A program made the translations under genes and the position numbers. This document shows, piece after piece, positions 32,228-42,592 of a stretch of 64,000 bases of DNA (positions within the stretch are counted from its first letter, which is position 1; each line of letters opens with the position of its first letter). The DNA comes from Telopea speciosissima (lineage: Eukaryota; Streptophyta; Magnoliopsida; Proteales; Proteaceae), in NCBI RefSeq assembly GCF_018873765.1, contig NC_057926.1, forward strand, positions 38,796,946-38,860,945, in the 5' to 3' direction. The notes beneath the pieces are model-generated. The model saw only the letters and a list, made by a program, of their open reading frames with translations, did not search any database and was not told the DNA's origin.

Positions 32228-32342
32228 TGTTTGGTATGCATGTATTCCAGATTGATTTTGCATTCTTGGATGATAAAAATACCTATTTTTATCATTCAAG
32301 AATACGAAATAAACCTTAAATGTATTCAAAGAATGCATACCA
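32228..32342. mobile_element. Foldback MITE, split by the solo LTR
   Basis: GTGTTTGGTATGCATGTATT at 32228 pairs with AATGCATACCA at 32332-32342; its end ACCAAACACA resumes at 35789-35798 after the LTR insertion. The internal palindrome centres near 32283 (AAAAATACCTATTTTTAT). TSD uncertain. Confidence 0.6.
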
Positions 32343-32469
32343 TGTTAGAATAATTTGTTTCAAATAAGGACAAAATCATAAAAGCCAAGATCTCCATAGG
32401 GCAGTCAAGAACACAAAATAAACAAATCATAGAGAATTAGAGATAGAACCACTAACCTTGCTTCGAATC

Positions 32470-33261
32470 TGTTGCGGTAAGATTTGACCCGAACTCTCCT
32501 GTGGTCGAGCTGACCTGCACAGAAGAACATAAGAGGCTAAGGAGTGTCGGCCTGAGCCGACGGAATAGCTCTGATACCTATCTGTTGCGGCAAGATTTGA
32601 CCCGAACTCTCCTGTGGCCGAGCTGACTTGCACAGAAGAACATAAGAGGCTAAGGAGTGCCGGCCAGAGCCGGCGGAATAGCTCCGATGCCTAAGTCAGA
32701 CCTCTTGCAACAGATAATCTCAAGTAGAGAAAATGAGAAGTCAAGTCTCCCCTTACCTGTGCTTGGAGTTGATATTTATAGAGTTTGGATGATAAATCGA
32801 TGTAGGCCTTTCATCGGTGCTAGACCGTTATTTTGGTCTCCCATTTGTATAGGTGGAGGTCTTCTGGTGTGGACACCTGTCACAGAGAGTCATATGAAAG
32901 GCATGACCTTAGGTCATGCAAGATGCATGATGTGGGTGAAGTGGTTCTGTTCTTAGCTTGATTGTCAGCTCAGGTCGATCTAGCATCGGGTCGACATGGC
33001 ATCAGGTCGGCCTAGAATCTGATAGTTGTAATAAGCTAGATGGATGATCTCAAGGTCGGCTCAGGTCCGATCGGGTTGGCCCAGCATTTGACTGGTATGA
33101 TGACTTGGATGGATAATTAGATTGTCGACTTAGGTCAGATTGGGTCGGCCCAACATTTGACAGGTATGATGAGCTGGATGGATGACCAGCTCGGGTCGGC
33201 CTCAAATCTGATGTTTTCCACATGTCATCCTTTCACTGGTCGATAGTAATTTGGTTCATCA
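32470..33261 (-). mobile_element. 3' LTR of the 2.9-kb element
   Basis: Plus strand starts TGTTGCGGTAAGATTTGACC and ends GGTTCATCA. It contains two copies of a ~112-bp unit (from 32470 and from 32582) beginning TGTTGCGG and ending in GGAATAGCTC.GA. The same internal duplication is in the other LTR, so it predates this insertion. Confidence 0.9.
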
Positions 33262-33567
33262 TAACCCCCCCACTCATTCAGGGTGAGGTCGCCCTGAGTG
33301 AGTAGTCACAAATCCACGGCTTGGTCGGACTTTACCGATGTCGACCTCTAAAGTATATGATCTATGAACTTTCTCTTCGCTTTGCTTGCCTTATGGATAT
33401 TCCTCATACTTCTCTCTTTCTTTCGAATGTGTGTTGTTTTTGGATTGACCTTATTTATCGTAGATATTTAGATCTTGATACCTTCTTTGCCTAACCCCGA
33501 AAGTTGGTATTGTCCTCCTTTAGATGAGAACCTTTCCGACTCTGAGGTCAGTACGTGAGGAATTTTT

Positions 33568-34500
33568 ATGCCTCATGGGTGAGGGCTTTTTATGCCTTAC
33601 GGGTATGGGCTTTCATGCCTCACGGGTGAGGACTTTTATACCTCATGGGTGAGAACTTTTTATGCCTCACGGTTGAGGACTTTTTATCTCTCAAGGGTGA
33701 GGTCTTTACCAACCCGTAGGTCGGCCTCTTCTGTTCCCAACCCGGAGGTCGACTTCGTCTCCTCACAGATGAGGTCCTTACCAAACCAGAAGTCGGCTCA
33801 TAGGTCGGGTCGGTTCTTCTCACCTCAGAGATGAGGTCTTCCTTATCGACCCGTAGGTCGGGTTGGTTCTTCTCACCTCAGAGTTGAGGTCTTCCTTTAC
33901 CAACCCGGAGGTCGGGTCTTCACACCTCACGGATGAGGTCTTCCTTGCCAACCCGTAGGTCGGGTCTTCACACCTCACGGATGAGGTCTTCCTTGCCAAC
34001 CCGTAGGTCGGGTCTTCATGCCTCACAGATGAGGTCTTCCTTGCCGACCCATAGGTCGGGTCGGTTCTTCTCACCTTAAAGTTGAGGTCTTCCTTGTCGA
34101 CCCATAGGTCGGGTCTTCACACCTCATGGACGAAGTCTTCCTTGCCGACCCATAGGTCAGGTCTTCATGCCTCACAGATGAGGTCTTCCTTTACCAAATT
34201 GAAGGTCGGGTTGGTTCTTATCACCTCAAAGATGAGGTCTTCCTTGTCGACCCGTAGGTCCGGTTGGTTCTTCTCACCTCAGAGATGAGGTTTTCCTTTA
34301 CCAACCCGGAGGTTGGGTCTTCTTTGCCAACCCGGTAGGTCGGGTTGGTTCTTCTCACCTCAGAGTTGAGGTATTCCTTTACCAACCCGGAGGTCGGGTC
34401 TTCACACCTCACGAATGAGGTCTTCCTTGTCGACCCGTAGGTCGGGTTTTCACGCCTCACAGATGAGGTCTTCCTTGCCGACCCGTTGGTCGGGTTGGTT
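33568..34500. repeat. Tandem array of paired small palindromes
   Basis: About 13 units start at GAGGTCTTCC: 33833, 33886, 33935, 33983, 34031, 34084, 34132, 34180, 34234, 34287, 34368, 34417 and 34465. Spacings are 48-49 or 53-54 bp, with one of 81. Each unit holds two dyads, such as CCTCACAGATGAGG and GACCCGTAGGTCGGGTC. The longer units insert GGTTCTTCT. A shorter, simpler form (CCTCACGGGTGAGGACTTTT) repeats at 33568-33720. It lies between primer site and polypurine tract of the LTR element. Confidence 0.9.
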
Positions 34501-34570
34501 CTTCTAAAAGTTTCTGATTGCTATACTATTGACATGACAGATTGTCTCCATAGCTTTTTTGATACGGTTT

Positions 34571-34586
34571 CCCACAGACGGCGCCA
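34571..34586 (-). other. Primer-binding site of the 2.9-kb element
   Basis: The minus strand reads TGGCGCCGTCTGTGGG, starting three bases from the LTR end at 34590, identical to the site at 258-273. Confidence 0.85.
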
Positions 34587-34589
34587 ATC

Positions 34590-35381
34590 TGTTGTGGTAA
34601 GATTTGACCCAAACTCTCCTGTGGCCGAGCTGTCCTGCACAGAAGAACATAAGAGGCTAAGGAGTGCCGGCCTGAGCCGGCGGAATAGCTCTGATGCCTA
34701 TCTATTGCGATAAGATTTGACCCAAACTCTCCTGTGGCCGAGCTGACCTGCACAGAAGAACATAAGAGGCTAAGGAGTGCCAGCCTGAGCTAGCGGAATA
34801 GCTCTGATGCCTAAGTCAGACCTCTTGCAACAGATAATCTCAAGTAGAGAAAATGAGAAGTCAAGTCTCCCCTTACCTGGGCTTAGAGTTGATATTTATA
34901 GAGTTTGGATGATAGATCGATGTAGGCCTTTCATCGGTGCTAGACCGTTGTTTTGGTCTCCCATTTGTATAGGTGGAGGTCTTCTGGTGTGGACACCTGT
35001 CACAGAGAGCCATATGAAAGGCATGACCTTGGGTCATGCAAGATGCATGATGTGGGTGAAGTGATTCTGTTCTTAGCTTGATTGTCGGCTCGGGTCGGTC
35101 TAGCATCGGGTCAGCATGGCATCGGGTCGGCCTAGAATATGATAGTTGTAATAAGCTAGACGGATGATCTAAAGGTTGGCTCAGGTCCGATCGGGTCGGC
35201 CCGAAATTTGGCTGGTATGATGACTTGGATGGATAATTAGATTGTCAACTTAGGTCAGATCGGGTTGGCCCAACATTTGACAGGTATGATGAGCTGGATG
35301 GATGATCAGCTCGGGTCGGCCTCAAATCTAATGTTTTTCACATGTCATCCTTTCATTGGTCGATAGTAATTTGGTTCATCA
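34590..35381 (-). mobile_element. 5' LTR of the 2.9-kb element
   Basis: 792 bp, the same length as its partner. Plus strand starts TGTTGTGGTAAGATTTGACC and ends GGTTCATCA. GGAGTTGATATTTATAGAG-like sequence near 34885 may include the promoter. Scattered substitutions separate it from the other LTR, with no obvious length change. Confidence 0.9.
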
Positions 35382-36289
35382 GAATCCATAGTGATAATAA
35401 TCGCAACGAAAAATAAAGATAAAAAATCTAAGTGTTTTCCCTCTATTCCCAAAGATCACTGGCTTGATGAGAATACTATATGCAATGATAATGAATACTA
35501 AATATCTCCCTTTCTTTCCAGAATGCACTTGATTGTGAATAATTGTAATGGGCTAGAGGGGGACCTAGCTCTCTTTATATAGTATTCCTATAGGGCCTCT
35601 CTCATTATAGTCCCAATAGGAATCTAAATGTCCACACCAAAGCGAGTCCATATAGGATTCCTAAAACCACTCAATGACCTTTTTTATTAGACCACAATTA
35701 GGGTTAGCCTGGTTTAGTTAAATTAGGAGACTTAATATTAGTCCATTAGATAGATTAATTAATGCTAGTTAAAATAGGATTCTAACATACCAAACACAAC
35801 CTAAGTTTATGAGCTTTATGGGTTTATGCTCAATACAATTCCATAATGTCTGGTCCAACTGATAGGGTCGGGATCATGATTCGCCTGGGACTTAGTAAAT
35901 ATGGTTTAAGAAATAGACCCATCAATCACCAAACTCTAGTCACTATTTTTTCCAAGGACTCAATTTCGAAATCCCTCTAATTGGATTGAGAGTTAGTATT
36001 TTCCACCTCATACAATTAATAAAAAAAAAGTGATGAAGGGAAACTTTAAAGGTAGCTAGGAACGGAGTGCAGGACATAGAACCGAAATTGAGTCTCATTC
36101 GTTAGTTATGCACAGGCCAATTTGCTGATCCATTTTTTGGTATAAAAAATGATCCAAGTTCTTAGGTGCAAAAAGAAGAGAGTACATGTAACCAATCTCC
36201 TTCTTTATGCGGAATTGAACCAGTGAACTAGGTTGAACCAATGACACATGAAACGGTCCTATGGTATAGTTCCACCAGGAAGACTTAGG

Positions 36290-36932
36290 CTTGATTTGGT
36301 ATGATTTCTATTTCAATTTTATTGGGTGATTTTTATTTCGAAAATTGTTTGATCTGATTTTTTCATCTTATTCCAGTGAAATAGAAATTTTGAAATATGT
36401 GAGGAATTGTTTCAATTTTGAAATTGATTTAACTCTTGATCTTTAATGAGCATATGTTTAATTTGATGGGAAAAACAATAATTTCATGTTAAAAACAAAA
36501 CACCACCCTTCTTCTCTTGATGGTCTCAGTACCACAAGTTGGGATCAGCTGCCCACATGGGGAGTAGTGGGGATAGATCCCAACCCTCAAATGTGGGACC
36601 CATGCCCATGGAAGGTTCAGATCGGTATCCACCATCCCTAAGTGGGGAGCAGATCCAGACTCGTCTCACCACCACCCTGCCAACATCGCCACCACCGCCC
36701 TGCCACCATTGCCACCACCACCAACACTTTCCCAGCCCCCGCCACCATCACCCTCCCCCAAAGAAATATAAAGAATCTATTCTCATAAATTGAACTATCA
36801 AACGGATTTCTTATTCTTCAAAATTTTCAAATTGATATAACCAAAACAATTTTAATTTCTTGACCAAAAATCTCTTTGTTGACTATTTCATGAAATCAAT
36901 CCGAAATTGAAATAAAAATCATACCAAACTTG
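36290..36932. mobile_element. Foldback element with ~25-bp inverted ends
   Basis: CTTGATTTGGTATGATTTCTATTTC at the left pairs with GAAATAAAAATCATACCAAACTTG at the right. Interior 36500-36790 has a Pro/His-rich frame (CACCACC repeats) unlike the AT-rich arms and may be a secondary insertion. TSD not resolved. Confidence 0.55.
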
Positions 36933-37558
36933 TTGTAAAACCAACTACCTTGCTTTCTCATTGAACAATAATCCATGTTGAACCAGTGACACACGTGTGA
37001 TCCTTTTATAATCAGTGTTATTTATTTATTTATTTTGGCGGAGGGGGAGGAGGGTTAAAGACCCTTTAGAATAAGTTACAGAGACCTTCTATCATGATCT
37101 TGATCTTCACAATCATTTAAGGGGAAGGTATTCATACATGAGAGATTGTCCTATGGACTCCACCAAATAAGTGGGTTAGGTGTGTTAATGTTGTTTTGGA
37201 TAGGCATTTATGCCAATCTAACTACATTTAGCATAGTCATGCATGAAAACTTTTGCCATCATTTGATAATAATAATATTTTTTCCTACACTATTAGTGTA
37301 CCATCACTTTCTCACATGAATTTTTTCATTGTTTTCATTCTTTTGTCTAGACTATGTGAGTCCCATGTGGTTGATACCATTCACTATAGTTCTTAGGTGC
37401 ATTGGCTGAAAAGAGTGGTCTTCCTAATCTATTATGATGATCAAGTTATGCAAATTCACATGATCGGGAGAGATTCCCCCACACCAACAGCGTGGAGATT
37501 TATCTTCTATTGTAATAAACTGGAAAAAAGAATATTGCCTCGTCACATGGATTCTGTG

Positions 37559-39307
37559 TGCTGAGCACATTTATGTGTGAAATCTTATGGCATAAAGTAT
37601 ACATTTTACCACATTGGACAGAGTTACTTTGGTGCTTTCTTGTGTTTTTCAGGTTTTGGGCTATTCTGGACTATTGGGAGCTGCATGTCCCAAGTTACAC
37701 ATAAAGTTGTCATTTTTTTTTCCATGGCTGTAAGAGGACTAAATTTGGAGCAAGTTGGACGTAACGGAACGCAAGTACGCATTGATCTAACCCACCGTAC
37801 AATTGATTATTCTTTTCAGCCCAAGAAAGGATAATGGGTCAGAAAGGAGCTGCAGTGCAAGCCCATAGTCAGTCTACCAGTGCCCAAGGACATTTTTGAC
37901 ATTATAGAAGATATTTCTAAGCAATGGTGGAGATCTACAGTAAGTACAGGGCTGTTTTGGTAATTTTGCATTCTTGAAGAGAGAGAAGGATTGCTACCCA
38001 CATAGAGGGACCCACATTGCCATTAGATTTCATTAATTTTGAAGGCCCACAAGGTGTCCACGATTTTTATGGGCTGCATTTAATGCCCCACGATTTTTAG
38101 AGGACACATTGGGGATTTTGTTATTTGGTTGAGTGGAATCCTAGTCATCACTCTCTCTCTCTCCTCCAACTTTTCAAGGGCATTCCTGGAATTTCACTTG
38201 GGATAGATTTATTTTGAAAGATATTTTCTCATCTATGGAAGGTTGAAAAATCAAAGATGCTTTGATTTTATTGCTTGGAGAAGATATCTACAAAGAAAAT
38301 GAAGTATAAGTTAGAATTAGAAATTTACTTTTCTAGAAATAGAAGGTTTATGTAAACAATATTCTTTTCTCTCCTTCTTTCTATTTTTTTTTTTTTTCTT
38401 GGGATTCAAGGCAATGTAAAGGAGGAAGGAGAAGAGAATATTCTCTTTTCTTAAGGAACATTTCTCCTACACTTCCCTTTTCTCTCTTCTCCCCTTTCCC
38501 CTATAAATACCCCCTACTTCTCTTGTAAATTTTGCTCATTCACTTAGTGAAATTTCTTCTCTTCTTCTCCTTCTAATTTGTGATTTTTGGCTTTTCTAAG
38601 TTCTAATTTGCTTTTATGATTTTTAGTTAATGGTTATAATAGATTTAGTTTATGCTTTAATTTCAATTTAAGTCTTCAATTGGGTTGTAATTTCTTAATT
38701 CTAGTTTAGGTTTTAAGCCTTCTAGTCTAAGTTCTTAAGTTGATGACAAGACTTGAAGATTTAGAAGAGGAGGCCATGGTAAGTTTATGCAAGTATTCAA
38801 GCTTTTCAATTCCATTCATGCAAGCACATCCAGGTTTTACTATCTAAACTCTTAATCTCATTCTCCATCTCCTCTATCTCTCTCTATCTTCTTCTTCTTC
38901 TCCTTCTATTTCTTTTATTTTAATTTTATATGGTTGTGGTTTGTGGATGCATTTTTATTCCATTATTTCTTTTTATGTGGTTAGTATGTATGGCTACATT
39001 TTTATTTCTTTCAATTCGTTTTAGTTTGATAGGTTAGATGCTCATGTGTTAGGACGCCGATTTAATCCCTTAATTTTGTTAGATGCTTATGAGTTAGGAT
39101 GCATTGATTTTCGTTAGTTTAATTAGTTTAATTTAACACTTTAATTTGGTTCACTTTTCATTACTTTTAAAGTTAGTTAAATAGAGTGGCGTTTGGTTCA
39201 CTTTGCATTACTTTTAAGTTAGTTAAATAGAGTGGCGTATATCTCCTAATGTTCGACCCGTAACTACGATTGACCCGTACACTTGCGGTTTTATTTTAAC
39301 TCAAACA
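37559..39307 (+). mobile_element. 5' LTR of the Athila-type element
   Basis: 1749 bp, starting TGCTGAGCACATTTATGTG and ending TTTTAACTCAAACA. Promoter-like CCCCTATAAATACCCCC lies near 38500, also in the 3' LTR. A tandem duplication of about 47 bp (39146-39192 and 39193-39239, TTGGTTCACTTT...GAGTGGCGT) is single in the 3' LTR and explains most of the length difference. Confidence 0.93.
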
Positions 39308-39313
39308 AGTTTT

Positions 39314-39331
39314 TGGCGTCGTTGCCGGGGA
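39314..39331 (+). other. tRNA-Asp primer-binding site
   Basis: TGGCGTCGTTGCCGGGGA differs at one base from TGGCGCCGTTGCCGGGGA, the complement of the plant tRNA-Asp 3' end used by Athila-type elements. It begins 6 bp after the LTR. Confidence 0.85.
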
Positions 39332-39905
39332 GATTATTGTCCATTTTATTTATCTGATTTTTAAGTAGTTCGAAGTGTTTTAGTTTATTATTTTCTCTTC
39401 TTTTTCTGAAGAAAAAAAAATCATTTTTTGAAAACCTCTTCTTGTTTCTCTTCTGTTTCAAATAGTGTGCGCACAATCTGAAGTCCTTCATATGCTTCAA
39501 CCCTCCATCTTTTGGTGTCCCTCATAGGATTAAGTTACCTATGACGCTACATCTTGACTTGGTTGGGTGGATTGGCATGTGACTTATCTTTGGAGGTGAC
39601 CACTCTTGATAACAGGAAAACGACATAGTGAGAGCGTTGAAAACATAAACGTATAGTAGTCCTCCACTCTACATCAGAATCCATTTGAAGTCGACCGTAG
39701 GTGGCTATAGAAGACTATACGAGTTTCCTTGCTGTCAACCTATATGGCATCTTTACAGCTTTGGAACCATTGTTTCGACTTTTGAGGGATTGATGCACTA
39801 TCTACCTTGGGTTCCCTCTTATTTTTAGTATATTTTTTTTCCTTAAGTCTTTTATTTTTTTTTTCTTTTCTTTAATTTTTCAAAGGAGACCTCATATCTG
39901 TTTAG

Positions 39906-41683
39906 GTGGCTACGATGTGGACTCGTGATTCATCTAATCGTCTTATTAAAATACCACCTCCTCCACTACCCTTAACCCCACCTTTGACCATAGTTGACCA
40001 ACAACCCAAGACTCTTAAGGATAGGTTCTACCCCATCAGGGTGGCACAACCCTCATGCATTAGTCTGGCTGTTGTTACAGGGAATAACTATGAACTCAAG
40101 ACCAATTTCATCAGCAAGCTATACCATTTCCATGGGATGGCTAATGAGGATGCATATCTTTTCCTTAAGGAAGTTGAAGAGGTCTGTGTTCTAATTAAGG
40201 TCCAGAATTTGACTAATGATGTAGTTAGGCTTAGGTTTATACCCTTTGCCCTGAAAGACCAGGCCAAGAAGTGGCTTTATGGACTGCCTACGAACTCCAT
40301 TAATACATGGGATGAGTTCACTATTGTCTTTTTGAGAAAATTCTTCCCTCTTCACAAGACCAATAAGCTTAAGAGTGACATCCTCCAGTTCAGGTAGAAA
40401 CCACATGAGTCCTTTTCTAAATTCATGGAAAGATTCAAGGACCTCCTCTTAGAATGCCCTCACCATGGTTTTGACTTGTGGCAACTATGCCAAATTATTT
40501 GTGAGGGTATTGATTATCAGACTAAGCAACTTGTAGAGTCCATGTGTCCAACAAGTTTTACTTCTTTTTTTGAGGAGAATGATGCATGGACATTCTTAAC
40601 CAACTTGGCTGATAAGATTAGGGAATGGGAATCTTCCCAAGAGGCTGAAAGGACCACTAAAGGGTATCTCATTGAGGGTATGCCAGCCAAGGAGGCCAAA
40701 CTTGATAGCCTCATAAAACTGTTGGAGTCCATAGTTCTTAAAGAGTCTATACTAGTTAATCAGGTCAACCATGTGTCGGTATGCAGTTGGTGTCAAACCC
40801 CTGGACACCTTTTTGAGGAATGCCCCAACACCTTGGTGGGCAATTCCAGTATTGAGAATGTAAGTGCTCTCTACCAAAATAACCCATATAGCAATACTTA
40901 CAATCCATGATGGAGAAATCACCCCAATTTCTCCTAGAATCAAGGGAACCAAGCAGGCCCATCCAACTTTAACCATCAAGGCCAGCCTGGTGTCCAAAGG
41001 CCCAACTTTGCATCACAAAACCAAGGGCTGTCTCCTAACCCTTTCCCCCCTCGTCTTCATCCAGGACCTTCTATTAATTCTGTTAGGCCTTCTCTCCTTG
41101 CACCTTATCAGTAACCCCCAGGGTTTACCAATACAGGAGAGGCAACAAGACTGAATGAGATGGATAACAAGATAGCTCTTCTCATGACAAGCCACAATAA
41201 CATGGAGAAACAACTCACCCAGCTTGTCACAATCCTATATGAGAGGGAAACAGGAAAGTTACCTAGCCAACCTGAGCCAAATCTAGGCATCAGGTTCATA
41301 TTCAGCAAGGTACCCAAGCTCCTCCAACCAATATTGCACAAGGCCAACAGCACCAAGGGCCCTCCAGACAGGTAAATATCGTTTATGCTTTAAGGAGTGG
41401 CCGTGAGTATCAACAGGCTACTGCACCTCGGTCTTTACCATCTCATACTCCTGTTGACTCTCCCCCTTCTGAAGAAGCCATTGAAGTGCTTACTGTTCTA
41501 GGTTCGTCTGATGAACCTGAAGATATTCCAGATGATTTGGTTGAGGAAACCAAAGAGGATTCTGTTGAGGAAGTTAAAAAGCTCAACCCTGAAAGAATTT
41601 ATACCCCACCTACCCCTTTCCCAAATAGGTTGGTTAGCAAGAAATCTTCTTCTGTGGAGAAGATATTGGATGTGTTCAAATAG
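39906..41683 (+). pseudogene. Athila-type gag
   Basis: From the ATG at 39906: a Pro-rich start, then FISKLYHFHGMANEDAYLFL, LRFIPFALKDQAKKWLYGLP, INTWDEFTIVFLRKFFP (retrotransposon gag domain). TAG at 40396 falls where FRQKP is expected. The frame resumes with ESFSKFMERFKDLLLECPHH and ends with a CCHC knuckle CSWCQTPGHLFEECP near 40780. More stops lie at ~40908, ~40936 and ~41112. A frameshift near 41285 moves the frame; the acidic linker continues to a TAG at 41681. Confidence 0.9.
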
Positions 41684-41689
41684 GTTCAG

Positions 41690-42592
41690 GTGAATATCCC
41701 CTTGTTGGATGTCATTGCCCAGATCCCCGCTTATGCTAAAGTCCTTAAAGACTTATGCACCCAAAAGCGGACCGCTAATGTGTCCAAAAAGGCATTCTTG
41801 GTAGCTAACATCAGTTCTCTCATCTCGCAGCTAGTAGCAACCAAGCATAAGGATCCCGGCAGCCCCACCATCTCTTGCACTATAGGCAATACTACTATTG
41901 ATCATGCCTTATTGGACCTTGGTGCAAGTGTGAACCTTTTACCCTTTCATGTCTACCAACAACTAGGATTGGGAGAATTGAAACCCACCAAAATCACTCT
42001 TCAGCTTGTAGATTGATCGGTTAAAGTTTCTAAGGGAATGATTGAGGATGTCCTGTTGAAGGTTGGAGAATTTATTTTTCCTGTGGACTTTATTGTTTTA
42101 GATACCCAACCTACTGCCAACTTCAAAGACCAAATCCCTATCATCTTGGGTAGGCCATTCCTAGTTACCAGTAATGCTTTAATCAATTGCAAGAATGGTC
42201 TCATGAAATTATCTTTTGGCAATACTTCTGTTGACTTCAATGTGTTTAGGTTGGGCAAGCAGTCTGATATGGATGATGATGTACATATGCTTCAAGGATT
42301 TCCCGATGATATTGATACGTTCTTTGAAATTGATTTTGATTCAGGATTTCAAGAATGTATGCAGGAATTGGAGGCTGTTGATGATACCCCCTTATCTGAG
42401 GTCTGGAGCATCCAACCACCTTTGGAACCCCTTGGACCCCTATCCACTTTCATTCCCAAACCCTCTATTATTGAATCCCCCACATTAGAGTTGAAGGCAT
42501 TGCCCTCCAACCTCAAGTATGCCTTCTTAGGACATGATCATACTCTTCCTATTATTATTGCTTCTGATTTTCTATTCAGGAAGAAGAGTTGA
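41690..42592 (+). pseudogene. Athila-type protease region
   Basis: Reads IPLLDVIAQIPAYAKVLKDL and LLDLGASVNLLP, the aspartic protease active site (DLGAS form usual for this lineage), then PIILGRPFLVTSNALINC. A TGA at 42014 interrupts the frame. It runs to 42592, where a second frameshift joins it to RT in another frame (KKS* against EELIKPLKDYKEAIGWT). Confidence 0.85.

Larger units (their letters stand above)
32470..35381 (-). mobile_element. Non-autonomous LTR element, 2912 bp
   Basis: Two 792-bp LTRs (32470-33261 and 34590-35381) enclose 1.33 kb with no gag or pol. Exact TSD GAATC (32465-32469 and 35382-35386). On the minus strand the primer site is at 34586-34571 and a G-rich polypurine tract GAGTGGGGGGGTTA at 33275-33262 precedes the 3' LTR. 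The interior is mostly a tandem repeat array (33568-34500). The primer site and LTR edge match the gypsy LTR at 277-1239, so that family may supply its enzymes. Confidence 0.92.
32343..35787 (-). mobile_element. Solo LTR, copia-like, interrupted by another element
   Basis: Left end TGTTAGAAT, right end ATTCTAACA, flanked by exact 5-bp TACCA (32338-32342 and 35788-35792). Removing the nested 2.9-kb element and its TSD leaves about 528 bp. CTCTTTATATAGTA near 35571 may be its TATA region. With an intact TSD and no internal region it is a solo LTR. The minus orientation is inferred only from CGCAACGAAAAATAAAG-like text. Confidence 0.8.

Noticed and set aside
33592-34460. Repetitive open frames in the palindrome array (DPTYGLARKTSS-like peptides)
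   Set aside because: Unit lengths of 48-49 and 53-54 bp do not keep one frame, and the frames break repeatedly on both strands.
33833-34500. Possible CRISPR-like array
   Set aside because: Contiguous tandem units with no unique spacers, lying between LTRs in a plant genome.
36539-36793. 84-codon Pro/His-rich frame
   Set aside because: Low-complexity CCACCA repeats inside a foldback element; no conserved motif.
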